Source of the DNA: Actinomycetes bacterium
Lineage (GTDB): Bacteria; Actinomycetota; Actinomycetes; Nanopelagicales; Nanopelagicaceae
NCBI GenBank assembly: GCA_919902125.1
Contig: CAKKQM010000082.1
Span: 1-35,568, forward strand
Length of the DNA: 35,568 bases
Direction: 5' to 3'
The notes under the pieces were generated by a model. It was given only the letters and a program-made list of their open reading frames with translations. It did no database searches and was not told the origin of the DNA. A program made the translations under genes and the position numbers. Shown in pieces: positions 27,967 through 35,568 of this stretch. Numbering within the stretch: the stretch's first letter is position 1; each line of letters starts with the position of its first letter.

Positions 27967-29193
27967 TTAGATCTTTATTCCGCTCGCATCTTCTTCGCGA
28001 ATAGTCCAACTTGTTCCGTAGGATTCAAGGAGATCTAGGAATGGTTTTGGTTCAAACCATTCAGGCCCATTAACGCCAGAAGGTTTCCAAATACCCTTAT
28101 GGATGAGTTCCATCGCAACAATAGGGTTAATTGCGGTCTGCCAGACAACTGCTTGGTCGCCATATTCCTTCATTGACCACGCGTTATCGATCACATTGTA
28201 GATGTAGCAAGCATATGGTTTGCCTTTTTTATCAAGACCCTTAACAAGCGCGCCAGCGCAAGTTTTTCCGCGCATGCGTTCGCCAAGTGTTGCTGGGTCT
28301 GGCAAAGAAGCTGCCAGCAAATCGCGAGGTGAAACAGAAACACCCTGTACTTCAACGCTCTCTTTACGATCCATTCCTAACATATGAATGGTCTTCAGAG
28401 TTGTGATGAATTCCGCGCCTAAGCCGTATTTGAAGTTAACTTTCTTGGCGTCAACTTTCTGGGGGATAAGGACAACTTCTTCGTGTTCAACATTAACGCA
28501 CTCCACCGGACCAATACCTTCAGGGAAATCAAAGATCTCGATTTCGCTAAATGGCTCGGTTGTAAACCAGCCGCGCCCATCTTCCCAAACCAATGGCGGA
28601 TTGAGGCATTCTTCAATAGTGGTCCAGATAGAAAATGACGGTGCAAAGTCATGACCCTCGACTGTGAGGTTGGAGCCATCAAGAACGGTGATTGAATCAA
28701 TACGGCTAAAGAGGTAGTCAGAGGCGTATCGTGCGAATACATCGCTCATGCCAGGTTCGATACCCATACCTACTAGGGCGTAGATACCGCGTTCGCTCCA
28801 GTTCCAGTCACGGGCAAACTGTTCATCGCCTAGCTTTACGCCTGTTTCAGAGTTGGGGTAGTGCGGATGTGGTCGCGAGAGTGACATCGCCATATCGATG
28901 TAGTTAGTGTCTTCAATCTCGCAAGCCAAGAAAATTGGCATAACAAAGCGCGGATCGACGGCATTAATGACGACATCGGGGTCTGCCCTGCGGATAAGTT
29001 CGCGGATATCTTCCAGCTCGGCAGCGTTTACTTGCGCTGCTGAGAATCGTGAGTCTTTTACTCGGGCGACGGCTTCTTCGGCACGAACTAAATGTCTATC
29101 AGCGATTACCATTGAAGAAATAAACGGACGGCGCGATGCGATATTTGCGATTGCTCTGCCAACGCCGCCCGCGCCTATAACTAGCGCTTTCAT
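27967..29193 (-). CDS. Saccharopine-dehydrogenase-family oxidoreductase
   Basis: NAD(P)-dependent enzyme of 408 residues. The N-terminal Rossmann motif is VIGAGGVGRAIA (5-16), followed by DPDVVINAVDP and GMGIEPGMSDVFARY, then the saccharopine-dehydrogenase C-terminal domain (AASLPDPATLGERMRG, GKPYACYIYNVIDN, WQTAINPIVAMELI). The last segments also resemble carboxynorspermidine/carboxyspermidine dehydrogenase as I recall it, so either a lysine/saccharopine or a polyamine role is possible. It is a different subgroup from the homospermidine synthase 4 kb away. GAGAGG lies 6 bases before the ATG. Confidence 0.82.
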   Translation of the reverse strand: MKALVIGAGGVGRAIANIASRRPFISSMVIADRHLVRAEEAVARVKDSRFSAAQVNAAELEDIRELIRRADPDVVINAVDPRFVMPIFLACEIEDTNYIDMAMSLSRPHPHYPNSETGVKLGDEQFARDWNWSERGIYALVGMGIEPGMSDVFARYASDYLFSRIDSITVLDGSNLTVEGHDFAPSFSIWTTIEECLNPPLVWEDGRGWFTTEPFSEIEIFDFPEGIGPVECVNVEHEEVVLIPQKVDAKKVNFKYGLGAEFITTLKTIHMLGMDRKESVEVQGVSVSPRDLLAASLPDPATLGERMRGKTCAGALVKGLDKKGKPYACYIYNVIDNAWSMKEYGDQAVVWQTAINPIVAMELIHKGIWKPSGVNGPEWFEPKPFLDLLESYGTSWTIREEDASGIKI

Positions 29194-29354
29194 TGTTGGC
29201 CTCTCATGAGGGAATTACTCCTGATCAGTTAGATTGGCTATGTTAGTCAATCGCGGTGCTTCTGCCAATTTCCCGCGTAAATTGACGCACCTTTTGTAGT
29301 TTTTCTGCGGGTACCCTTATCTATGTTTTCCAAGCATTGATTTTGATTTATTTT

Positions 29355-29430
29355 GTCCTCGTAGCTCAGTGGATAGAGCAACCGCCTCCTAAGCGGTAGG
29401 TCGCCGGTCCGACTCCGGCCGAGGACACCA
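29355..29430 (+). tRNA. tRNA-Arg (anticodon CCT)
   Basis: Full cloverleaf: acceptor GTCCTCG/CGAGGAC, D-arm GCTC/GAGC with GG in the loop, anticodon arm ACCGC-CTCCTAA-GCGGT, T-arm GCCGG/CCGGC, discriminator A and an encoded CCA (29428-29430). The anticodon CCT reads AGG. The T-loop is TCCGACT, so position 55 is C where nearly all elongator tRNAs have T (pseudouridine). It ends 6 bases before the convergent MMPL stop. Confidence 0.95.
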
Positions 29431-29436
29431 ATTTTC

Positions 29437-31539
29437 CTAGTGCGTGAGAGTAAATCGTTTCAGCACTTTTGGGGCCCACCAATTTCGTTCTCCGAATAGG
29501 CGCATCAATGCAGGAACCAAAAGAGCACGAATCAATGTGGCATCAAGCAATATTGCGAAAGCTACTCCGAATCCCATCATCTTGATTAAAGTGACACCAC
29601 TAGTGGTGAACGCTGCGAAAACGACTGCAAGTAGTATTGCGGCAGCTGTGATAATTCTTGCAGAGCGTTGCAATCCTATTGCTACCGATTCGGTATTTGA
29701 CTTACCAGCGACATGTTCTTCACGGATACGCGAGAGTAAAAAGATTTCATAGTCCATAGAGAGTCCAAAAACTACAATTGCAATCAAGATAGTCGTGCCC
29801 GTATCAAGTGTTCCGGTGATTGTGAAATCTCCAATTAGCCACCTGAGGTGGCCATCAATAAATATCCAACTTAATACCCCAAGCGTTGCGCCAAGTGAGA
29901 GTATGTTGAGGAGAACTGCTTTGATTGGGAGAATAATCGACCCAGTAAAAATGAAAACCAAAATAAAAACACTGAGTGCAATCCATCCCAGCGCCCATGG
30001 CAGTGTATGCGCGATTCCATCTTGCGAGTCTGTGAAATCAGCAGCAGGGCCACCGACTAGTGTCCCAACGGGAGCTTCAATTGTTCGAATACTATGGATG
30101 AGGGTCTGGGCTTGTGTCGTCCGTGATCCCATTGATTGAATTGCCATGATCCGTAAGTCAACTCCGTTGGACTGTGGAGGATTTATTCGCACCACGCCAT
30201 TAACTGTACTTACGGCTTTTACATATGCAGCAACTTCATCGCTCTTGCGCACTCCATCAGGAATGATGATTTCAATTGGACTTCCTTCTTGACCAGCGAA
30301 ACGATCTAGAATTATTTGTGACGCGATTGCAGCTCTATCTGACTTCGGAAGTACTCGGGCATCAACTTGAGCGAATGCAATATCTTTTATTGGAGCAGCG
30401 AGAATCATCAAAATCGTTAATGAAACCACGACAATGGGTACAGGTCGACGCATAACTATCCGTGCAGTAGCCGCCCAGCGACCATCTTCCTTAGGAATGA
30501 GGGCACTCTTGCGCACAACACCTTTATTGATCTTATTTCCGAGTATCGCCAAAATTGCTGGAAGCGGAATTAGTGCACCTACTACCGCGAGAGCGACAAC
30601 GCAGATACCTGCGTAACCAAATGACTTAAGGTAATCAAGAGGGAAGAAAATCAATGAACTCAAAGTGACAAGAACAGTGAGCCCAGAGTAAAAGACAGTC
30701 TTCCCAGCAGTTGATATGGTAGCCACCACTGACTCTTCAACACTCTTTCCGTAGTGGAATTCCTCGCGGAAGCGATTAACGATAAGTAGCGCGTAATCAA
30801 TTCCAAGCCCAAGACCCAAGCCAGTAATTAAATTAAGCGCGAAGACGCTTACGCTTGTGAAAAAAGTAAGGAGGAAAATCAAGAAAAATGCACCCAAGAT
30901 GGCACTGACTCCTACGACAAGTGGCATGGCTGAAGCGACCATTGCGCCAAAGACGAATGCCAACAAAATAAATGTGAGAGGAATGGAAATTGCCTCCGCC
31001 AGTGCTAAGTCCTTGGAGATCTTGGTGTTGATCGCGTGCCCAATGACACTACCCCCCGATGCATAAACAGTGAGGGATTCAAACTTCCCATCGAACCTGT
31101 TCTGAATGTTCTTGCCGACATCGCCCGCGCTAGTAAAGCCTGTCTTCGTTGTGTAGATGAAAAGAAATCCAGCTTTACCGTCGCTTGATTTCAATGTAGG
31201 AGCATTGCCCGCCGACCAGAATGAAAGAGTTTGGGCAACACCAGGTTCTGCCTCTACTGCTCTCTCCAGCCGCGTCGCAGAGGCAGCAACAGATGGATCG
31301 CTGATATCGAGTGCGCCAGAATCAACGATTAGTACGATGCTGGGATCCTTCACATGGAAATTGGTTGATAGATACTGGGCTGCTTGTGCAGATTGACTCT
31401 TGGGATCTGAATAGCCGCCGCTATCTAATTTAGAGAATGCCAGTGAACCAATTCCGCCAGATGCAAGAATAATGAGAATAAAGATAATGAGCGTTGCTTT
31501 GCGGCGACGGACAACAAAGTGACCAAGCGCGCTGAACAA
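29437..31539 (-). CDS. MMPL/RND family transporter
   Basis: Membrane protein of 700 residues with two MMPL halves, each with an external domain after its first helix and a bundle of about five to six helices. Visible hallmarks are GLGLGIDYALLIVNRFREE in the first half and FGLSMDYEIFLLSRIREE in the second; the Asp-Tyr pairs in these are the proton-relay residues of the family. Actinobacterial MMPL proteins export lipids or drugs; the cargo is unknown. The start is TTG 31539, with AAGGAG 6 bases upstream. No mycolic acid or lipid synthesis genes are adjacent. Confidence 0.92.
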   Translation of the reverse strand: MFSALGHFVVRRRKATLIIFILIILASGGIGSLAFSKLDSGGYSDPKSQSAQAAQYLSTNFHVKDPSIVLIVDSGALDISDPSVAASATRLERAVEAEPGVAQTLSFWSAGNAPTLKSSDGKAGFLFIYTTKTGFTSAGDVGKNIQNRFDGKFESLTVYASGGSVIGHAINTKISKDLALAEAISIPLTFILLAFVFGAMVASAMPLVVGVSAILGAFFLIFLLTFFTSVSVFALNLITGLGLGLGIDYALLIVNRFREEFHYGKSVEESVVATISTAGKTVFYSGLTVLVTLSSLIFFPLDYLKSFGYAGICVVALAVVGALIPLPAILAILGNKINKGVVRKSALIPKEDGRWAATARIVMRRPVPIVVVSLTILMILAAPIKDIAFAQVDARVLPKSDRAAIASQIILDRFAGQEGSPIEIIIPDGVRKSDEVAAYVKAVSTVNGVVRINPPQSNGVDLRIMAIQSMGSRTTQAQTLIHSIRTIEAPVGTLVGGPAADFTDSQDGIAHTLPWALGWIALSVFILVFIFTGSIILPIKAVLLNILSLGATLGVLSWIFIDGHLRWLIGDFTITGTLDTGTTILIAIVVFGLSMDYEIFLLSRIREEHVAGKSNTESVAIGLQRSARIITAAAILLAVVFAAFTTSGVTLIKMMGFGVAFAILLDATLIRALLVPALMRLFGERNWWAPKVLKRFTLTH

Positions 31540-31592
31540 GTCGGACTCCTTAGTTAAACGACATATAGATTATGGCTGGTAGGATTGTGGCG

Positions 31593-31712
31593 ATGAGTGA
31601 GATATGGCCGCCAGAGACAACTTCTGACGAAAAAGATCCTCGTGATGACCAAGAGGAAGAAAAACGTCGCGAAGATGAGATCCAATTAGATAAACCTCCA
31701 CATCACGAGTAA
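31593..31712 (+). CDS. Possible small acidic protein (39 aa)
   Basis: An ATG at 31593 opens a 39-codon frame in the gap between the MMPL and FmdB genes. The product is very hydrophilic, rich in Glu and Asp (SDEKDPRDDQEEEKRREDE), and ends PPHHE. AGGA lies 8 bases before the ATG; alternatively TAGGAT (31580-31585) could serve as a -10 seven bases upstream for a leaderless mRNA. The frame also reaches ATG 31572. It does not overlap another gene and ends 7 bases before the convergent fmdB stop. I do not recognise the family, and chance cannot be excluded. Confidence 0.4.
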   Translation: MSEIWPPETTSDEKDPRDDQEEEKRREDEIQLDKPPHHE

Positions 31713-31719
31713 ATACAAA

Positions 31720-31998
31720 CTATTCAGTCTTGGCCGCCGGAGGAGCACTTGAGATCGCGGGAGCCACTTTTGGTGCCGTAAGTTCCTTTGGGGCGGTCGA
31801 TGAAGGCAGGGCTGGTGACGAACTCTTGGAATCTGTCTTGTAAAACCCGGAGCCCTTAAAAACGACACCCACAGCTGAATACACCTTTCGAACTTTTCCA
31901 TCGCATTCAGGGCAGTGGGTAAGAGAGGCATCTGAAAAGGCTTGAAAAACCTCGAATTCATGGTTGCAGGCGTTACATGCATATTGGTAGGTCGGCAT
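31720..31998 (-). CDS. FmdB-family zinc ribbon protein
   Basis: Small protein (92 residues) that begins PTYQYACNACNHEFEVFQ and continues HCPECDGKVRKVYS, giving the CxxC...CxxC zinc ribbon of the FmdB/CxxC_CXXC_SSSS family. The GVVFKGSGFYKTD segment is also typical. The C-terminal 35 residues are low-complexity Ser/Ala/Pro/Lys. Function is unknown; the original FmdB was proposed to regulate formamidase genes. The frame is open upstream to 32235, but ATG 31998 gives the family N-terminus and has AGGA 7 bases before it. Confidence 0.9.
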   Translation of the reverse strand: MPTYQYACNACNHEFEVFQAFSDASLTHCPECDGKVRKVYSAVGVVFKGSGFYKTDSKSSSPALPSSTAPKELTAPKVAPAISSAPPAAKTE

Positions 31999-32066
31999 CC
32001 CGCATCCTTTTTCAAGTAAGGCCATTAAAGGCAGTAGAGGGAAGTGTAAAGAAGTGGGACGATAGA

Positions 32067-32078
32067 GGCGAATTCGCC
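32067..32078. promoter_or_regulatory. Perfect 12-bp palindrome before copC-like gene
   Basis: GGCGAATTCGCC is fully self-complementary and lies in the 103-base divergent gap between fmdB and the copC-like gene, 24 bases before the latter's GTG. It could bind a dimeric regulator serving either gene. No regulator is present nearby and no second copy was noticed. Confidence 0.3.
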
Positions 32079-32101
32079 AGACCTGAGAGGGGACCCTGAG
32101 A

Positions 32102-32620
32102 GTGCGTAAAGCGATGGCAGCCTGTGCGGTTGCCCTACTCTCTTTTTTTATTGTAACTCCAGCAAGCGCCAATTCACTCGTAAACACCTCTCCGGTCAGT
32201 GGTTCGACCCTTTCTGCGCCACCAAGTGCCGTCACAATTACGACTCAGGTCGCGCTTATGGATATTGGCAATTCGGTAACTGTTACCGATCCAAAAGGCG
32301 CTCGCGTCGATGATGGAGCACTCACGGTCGATGGTGTGAATGTCATTATTGGCTTAAAGCCTTTGACGTTAAGTGGTGATTACACAGTTACATACGTGCT
32401 GTTAGCAGACAATGATGTCCCATTGGAAGGTTCGTATACCTTCAGTTTTTCTGCGCCAAGTGTCATCTCATCCCCAACCGCTACTTCAACAACAGCGACT
32501 CCGCCAACTGCCAGCAGTAGTTCGACGACATCCGTATTCGTCATCGGATTACTTTTCGTGGCGTTTGTTATCTTGGTTCTACTTTCTTTGTATGCAAGAA
32601 AGATTTTTAAAGAACGATGA
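32102..32620 (+). CDS. CopC-domain membrane-anchored protein (no copper-ligand His)
   Basis: Exported protein of 172 residues. It has a signal peptide (RKAMAACAVALLSFFIVTPA, cleavage near SANS), a CopC-like beta-barrel (about 25-120, with NTSPVSGSTL and SGDYTVTYVLLADN), a Ser/Thr/Pro linker, and a C-terminal helix (FVIGLLFVAFVILVLLSLYA) with a basic tail. Bacterial CopC proteins bind Cu(II) through an N-terminal His and a His in a DGH motif; here the complete protein has no histidine. It is followed by copD-ctaG with a 4-base overlap, so a role in copper handling or oxidase assembly is still likely. GTG start with GAGAGGGGA upstream. Confidence 0.85.
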   Translation: MRKAMAACAVALLSFFIVTPASANSLVNTSPVSGSTLSAPPSAVTITTQVALMDIGNSVTVTDPKGARVDDGALTVDGVNVIIGLKPLTLSGDYTVTYVLLADNDVPLEGSYTFSFSAPSVISSPTATSTTATPPTASSSSTTSVFVIGLLFVAFVILVLLSLYARKIFKER

Positions 32621-34509
32621 TGTATATGGCGGTGCCACTGCCGGCTGCAGGACCATTGGTGAGCGCCCTTGCCACGATGAGCAAGTTTCTTGGCATCACG
32701 GCGAGCATTGCAGTTGTCGGCGCACTGTTAGCAGCAGGATTCTTACTTGAGGATGAGCATGGAAAACTTTCCCCAACTGGCTTGCGAATTCGCCCCGTCA
32801 TATTGTGGGCTGGCGTTATCTGGGTTATCTCTGCCGCAGCAAATATCCTCTTCACGCTAGCCAATATTCTGGGTGAGTCATTTGGTGCTGTCTTTAATGG
32901 CAACACGATCCGCTCTTTTATTACACAAATCACTCTGGGCCAGTACTTATTTTTTCAATTTCTCATTGCAGTTCTAGTGATCACGTTAGCACCAAGACTC
33001 AGACGCGTTGGCGGTGCGATCCTTCTACTGATCGTAACGATGATTGCGATCATTGCTCCTGTTTTTCAAAGCCATTCAGCTTCTAGCGGTTCACATGCTC
33101 TAGCGATCGGCTCACTTGGTATACATGTAATCGCACTCTCCCTCTGGATCGGTGGTGTCTTTGCGCTAGCGCTCTTAGATCCAGCAGATCGCGCAATAGC
33201 AACACCACGATTTAGCCAATTGGCGCTCTGGGCGGCAATCGCTGTGGTTGCAAGCGGTGCTATAAATGCTTGGACGAGATTGAATTTTAGTGCCGCTTGG
33301 CATAGCGGTTATGCCTTAGTCGTTATTGTCAAAATAGTTTTAACAGTTACCTTAATTTTTATTGCCTACCAGCACCGCCGCAATCTTGTCGGCATAAAGA
33401 CCAATGCGGTCAATTGGTCCAAATTTACTCAATTGATTTTTATTGAACTATCAATCATGATCGTGGCACTTGCTTTGGGAGCTTGGCTCTCCTCTAATCG
33501 CCCTCCAGCACCTGATACCGCCACATTCAATGCGGCAATTTCGGTGGCCGGTTTACCGATGCCAGATGCGCCGAACTTAAGTCGAATATTTTTTTCCTAT
33601 AATCCCGACGCACTCTTTATTGGTTTTTTAATTCTCTCCATGGCACTTTATGTTCGTGGTGTTTTGGTATTAACTCGTCGCGGAGATAAATGGCCAGTTG
33701 GGCGAACAATCGCATTCGCGTGTGGCATTGGCGCAATTGATTTTGCAACCAGCGGAGGGATTGGGGTTTACGCGCACTTTGCTTTTTCGTATCACATGAT
33801 CGCGCATATGATTTTGGGAATGATCGCACCAATCGGAATAGTGCTTGGTGCGCCAATTACTTTGGCGTTACGAACGTTGCCACAAGGCAGAACAGAGAAT
33901 GAACGTGGAGTACGTGGCACTCTCGTAGCAGCACTGCATTCGCGTATGGCTGGCATTTGGATTAACCCCGTGGTTGCGCTCCTGATTTTCGACGGATCAT
34001 TGTTTGTTCTTTACTTCACATCACTCTTTGGTGGAATGATGCAGAGCCATATTGGTCACTTCGTGATGAGCCTACATTTTGTTCTTGCAGGCGTTCTTTT
34101 CTTCTATGTAATTATCGGTATAGACCCCAATCCCAAACGAGTTCCACATTTGGCGCGCATCGTTGTTCTCTTTGCGGCGATGAGCATCCATGCCTTCTTC
34201 TCCGTGGCGCTTATGTCATCTGGCACATTGTTAGATGGTGGTTATTTCGCGCAGTTGCATCGGCCGTGGTCGATAGATCTCTTGGCAGACCAGCGCCTTG
34301 GCGGTGCCATTGGCTGGGCTATGGGGGAAATTCCGATTCTGCTTGCATTGATTGCGACATTTATTCAATGGGTACGCGATGACTCTCGCGAGGCGAGGCG
34401 AATCGATCGCAATACCGAACGGTTTGCTGCCATGGGCCAGCCCGATGAATTAGCAAAATACAACACCTATCTAGCAAACCTCTCTCGTAAGGATCAATAT
34501 GGCGAATGA
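32617..34509 (+). CDS. CopD-CtaG fusion (copper import / cytochrome oxidase assembly)
   Basis: Integral membrane protein of 630 residues with two parts. Residues 1 to about 300 form a CopD-like bundle, including SLGIHVIALSLWIGGVFALALLD. Residues from about 325 on form a CtaG/Caa3-assembly domain with conserved His-rich helices (FSYHMIAHMILGMIAP, IGHFVMSLHFVLAG, SIHAFFSVALMSSG). Such fusions are common in actinobacteria and are linked to copper delivery to cytochrome c oxidase. Helix histidines are intact, unlike those of the CopC-like partner. Coupled to copC by ATGA and overlaps the following dehydrogenase gene by 11 bases. Confidence 0.92.
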   Translation: MMYMAVPLPAAGPLVSALATMSKFLGITASIAVVGALLAAGFLLEDEHGKLSPTGLRIRPVILWAGVIWVISAAANILFTLANILGESFGAVFNGNTIRSFITQITLGQYLFFQFLIAVLVITLAPRLRRVGGAILLLIVTMIAIIAPVFQSHSASSGSHALAIGSLGIHVIALSLWIGGVFALALLDPADRAIATPRFSQLALWAAIAVVASGAINAWTRLNFSAAWHSGYALVVIVKIVLTVTLIFIAYQHRRNLVGIKTNAVNWSKFTQLIFIELSIMIVALALGAWLSSNRPPAPDTATFNAAISVAGLPMPDAPNLSRIFFSYNPDALFIGFLILSMALYVRGVLVLTRRGDKWPVGRTIAFACGIGAIDFATSGGIGVYAHFAFSYHMIAHMILGMIAPIGIVLGAPITLALRTLPQGRTENERGVRGTLVAALHSRMAGIWINPVVALLIFDGSLFVLYFTSLFGGMMQSHIGHFVMSLHFVLAGVLFFYVIIGIDPNPKRVPHLARIVVLFAAMSIHAFFSVALMSSGTLLDGGYFAQLHRPWSIDLLADQRLGGAIGWAMGEIPILLALIATFIQWVRDDSREARRIDRNTERFAAMGQPDELAKYNTYLANLSRKDQYGE

Positions 34510-35568
34510 ATTCCCATCGGAAACTCTTTTTGAATTGCCTTCAGAGTATAAAGATTTGCAAGCAAGCGTCCGTTTGCTAGCTGAAAAAGAGATCGCCCCT
34601 TTCGCACGACAGGTAGATGAAGAGGCCCGTTTCCCAACTGAAGCATTCACCGCATTGCAACGCGCCGGTCTTGCCGCAGCCCATGTCCCAATTGAATTTG
34701 GTGGGGAAGGCGCAGATTCACTAGGAATTGTTTTGATCATTGAGGAAGTTGCGCGGGTTTGTGGATCGTCCTCATTGATACCCGCAGTGAACAAATTGGG
34801 ATCTCTACCGTTAATGTTTTCTGGTTCTGCGCAACAGAAAGAGCGATGGCTCCGACCATTGGCGCAAGGCAAAGGTTTCTCCTACTGCTTGTCTGAATCT
34901 GAAGCGGGATCTGATGCCGCCGCGCTACGGACAAAGGCAACAAGATCTGGCAGTAACTGGATTCTCAATGGTAGTAAGAAGTGGATTTCGAATGCAGGGT
35001 TCTCTGATTTCTACACCGTGATGGCGTCAACTGATCCAGAAAAGGGAGCAAAAGGGATCACGGCATTTATTGTTGAGAAGAGTGATACTGGCCTTTCATT
35101 CGGTGCGCATGAAAAAAAGATGGGTTTTCGCGGATCGCCGACGCGTGAAGTGTATTTCGATAATATTGAACTCTCGGATGATCGACGCATCAGTGAGGTT
35201 GGAGAAGGTTTTACATTGGCGATGAAGACGCTAGACCACACGCGAATTACTATTGCCGCTCAAGCTTTAGGTTTAGCGCAAGGCGCCCTTGATGTTGCCA
35301 GCAAGTACACCCACGAACGTAAGCAATTTGGTAAACCGATCTTTGACTTTCAGGGTGTGCAATTTATGTTGGCCGATATGGCTATGGATATTGCAGCTGC
35401 ACGCCAATTGACTTACGCGGCTGCGGCAAAAAGCGACCGAGGCGATGCCGATTTGAAATTCTTCTCCGCCGCCAGCAAATGTTTGGCCAGCGATACAGCG
35501 ATGAAAGTGACTTCTGATGCGATACAGGTGCTTGGCGGCTATGGTTACGTTTCTGATTATCCCGTTGA
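34499..35568 (+). CDS. Acyl-CoA dehydrogenase (3' truncated)
   Basis: FAD enzyme that introduces an alpha-beta double bond in acyl-CoA thioesters. The 356 complete codons seen show the family order: helical N-domain, YCLSESEAGSDAAA (FAD/substrate loop), the beta-domain with WISNAG, the C-domain with THERKQFGKPIFDFQGVQF, and IQVLGGYGYVSDYPV at the window edge. The catalytic Glu usually follows shortly after this last motif and is cut off. ATG 34499 is supported by TAAGGA 5 bases upstream. The 11-base overlap with copD-ctaG suggests co-transcription. Chain-length specificity is not readable. Confidence 0.92.
   Translation, partial: MANEFPSETLFELPSEYKDLQASVRLLAEKEIAPFARQVDEEARFPTEAFTALQRAGLAAAHVPIEFGGEGADSLGIVLIIEEVARVCGSSSLIPAVNKLGSLPLMFSGSAQQKERWLRPLAQGKGFSYCLSESEAGSDAAALRTKATRSGSNWILNGSKKWISNAGFSDFYTVMASTDPEKGAKGITAFIVEKSDTGLSFGAHEKKMGFRGSPTREVYFDNIELSDDRRISEVGEGFTLAMKTLDHTRITIAAQALGLAQGALDVASKYTHERKQFGKPIFDFQGVQFMLADMAMDIAAARQLTYAAAAKSDRGDADLKFFSAASKCLASDTAMKVTSDAIQVLGGYGYVSDYPV

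Noticed and set aside
31999-32235. N-terminal extension of the FmdB frame
   Set aside because: The family N-terminus PTYQYAC follows directly after ATG 31998, which has a good ribosome site; the extension would overlap the copC-like gene in antisense.

Overview
The window looks like the chromosome of a compact, mid-GC actinobacterium, most like the streamlined freshwater lineages (Nanopelagicales/acI type). That placement is an inference. It rests on actinobacterial markers (MurT/GatD, DUF3263, DUF3027, DUF2530, 'citrate synthase 2', mycobacterial-type SerC, an Rv1284-like carbonic anhydrase), very short intergenic gaps, many 4-bp gene overlaps and several probably leaderless genes. I see no mobile element, CRISPR array, rRNA or long repeat. 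No gene-free stretch exceeds 300 bases; the longest is about 190 bases, before the cold-shock gene. Both end genes are cut by the window.

Layout. 1-2.3 kb: carbonic anhydrase (5' end missing) and the murT-gatD pair that amidates lipid II. 2.3-4.9 kb: an alpha/beta hydrolase, a PLP-dependent decarboxylase and a DUF3263 protein. 4.9-8.2 kb: groEL under a clear promoter and CIRCE operator, then DUF3027, a cold-shock protein and DUF2530. 8.2-10.7 kb: two convergent MFS transporters, the second at the end of a pdxH-serC-MFS operon read from 12.5 kb. 12.7-13.8 kb: citrate synthase 2. 13.9-21.6 kb: a maltodextrin/starch operon, malE-malF-malG-cytoplasmic GH13-secreted GH13. 21.6-27.0 kb, minus strand: esterase, homospermidine synthase, membrane diguanylate cyclase, secreted coiled-coil protein, SDR. 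27.0-29.2 kb: a GlcNAc-kinase-like protein and a saccharopine-dehydrogenase-like enzyme. 29.4 kb: tRNA-Arg(CCT). 29.4-32.0 kb: MMPL transporter, a possible 39-residue acidic ORF and an FmdB zinc ribbon. 32.1-35.6 kb: copC-like, copD-ctaG fusion and a truncated acyl-CoA dehydrogenase.

The main functional unit is the starch module. A secreted amylase makes maltodextrins, MalE/MalFG imports them and a MalZ-like enzyme cleaves them inside the cell. MalE has no lipobox and MalF carries an E. coli-type large periplasmic loop (P2). This is the pairing known from enteric bacteria and is unexpected in a one-membrane cell. No malK or regulator gene is present, so the ATPase must be shared. Other points of interest are a CopC-like protein with no histidine at all, a homospermidine synthase with its expected catalytic residues, a tRNA with C at position 55, and a cold-shock protein with an altered RNP2 motif.
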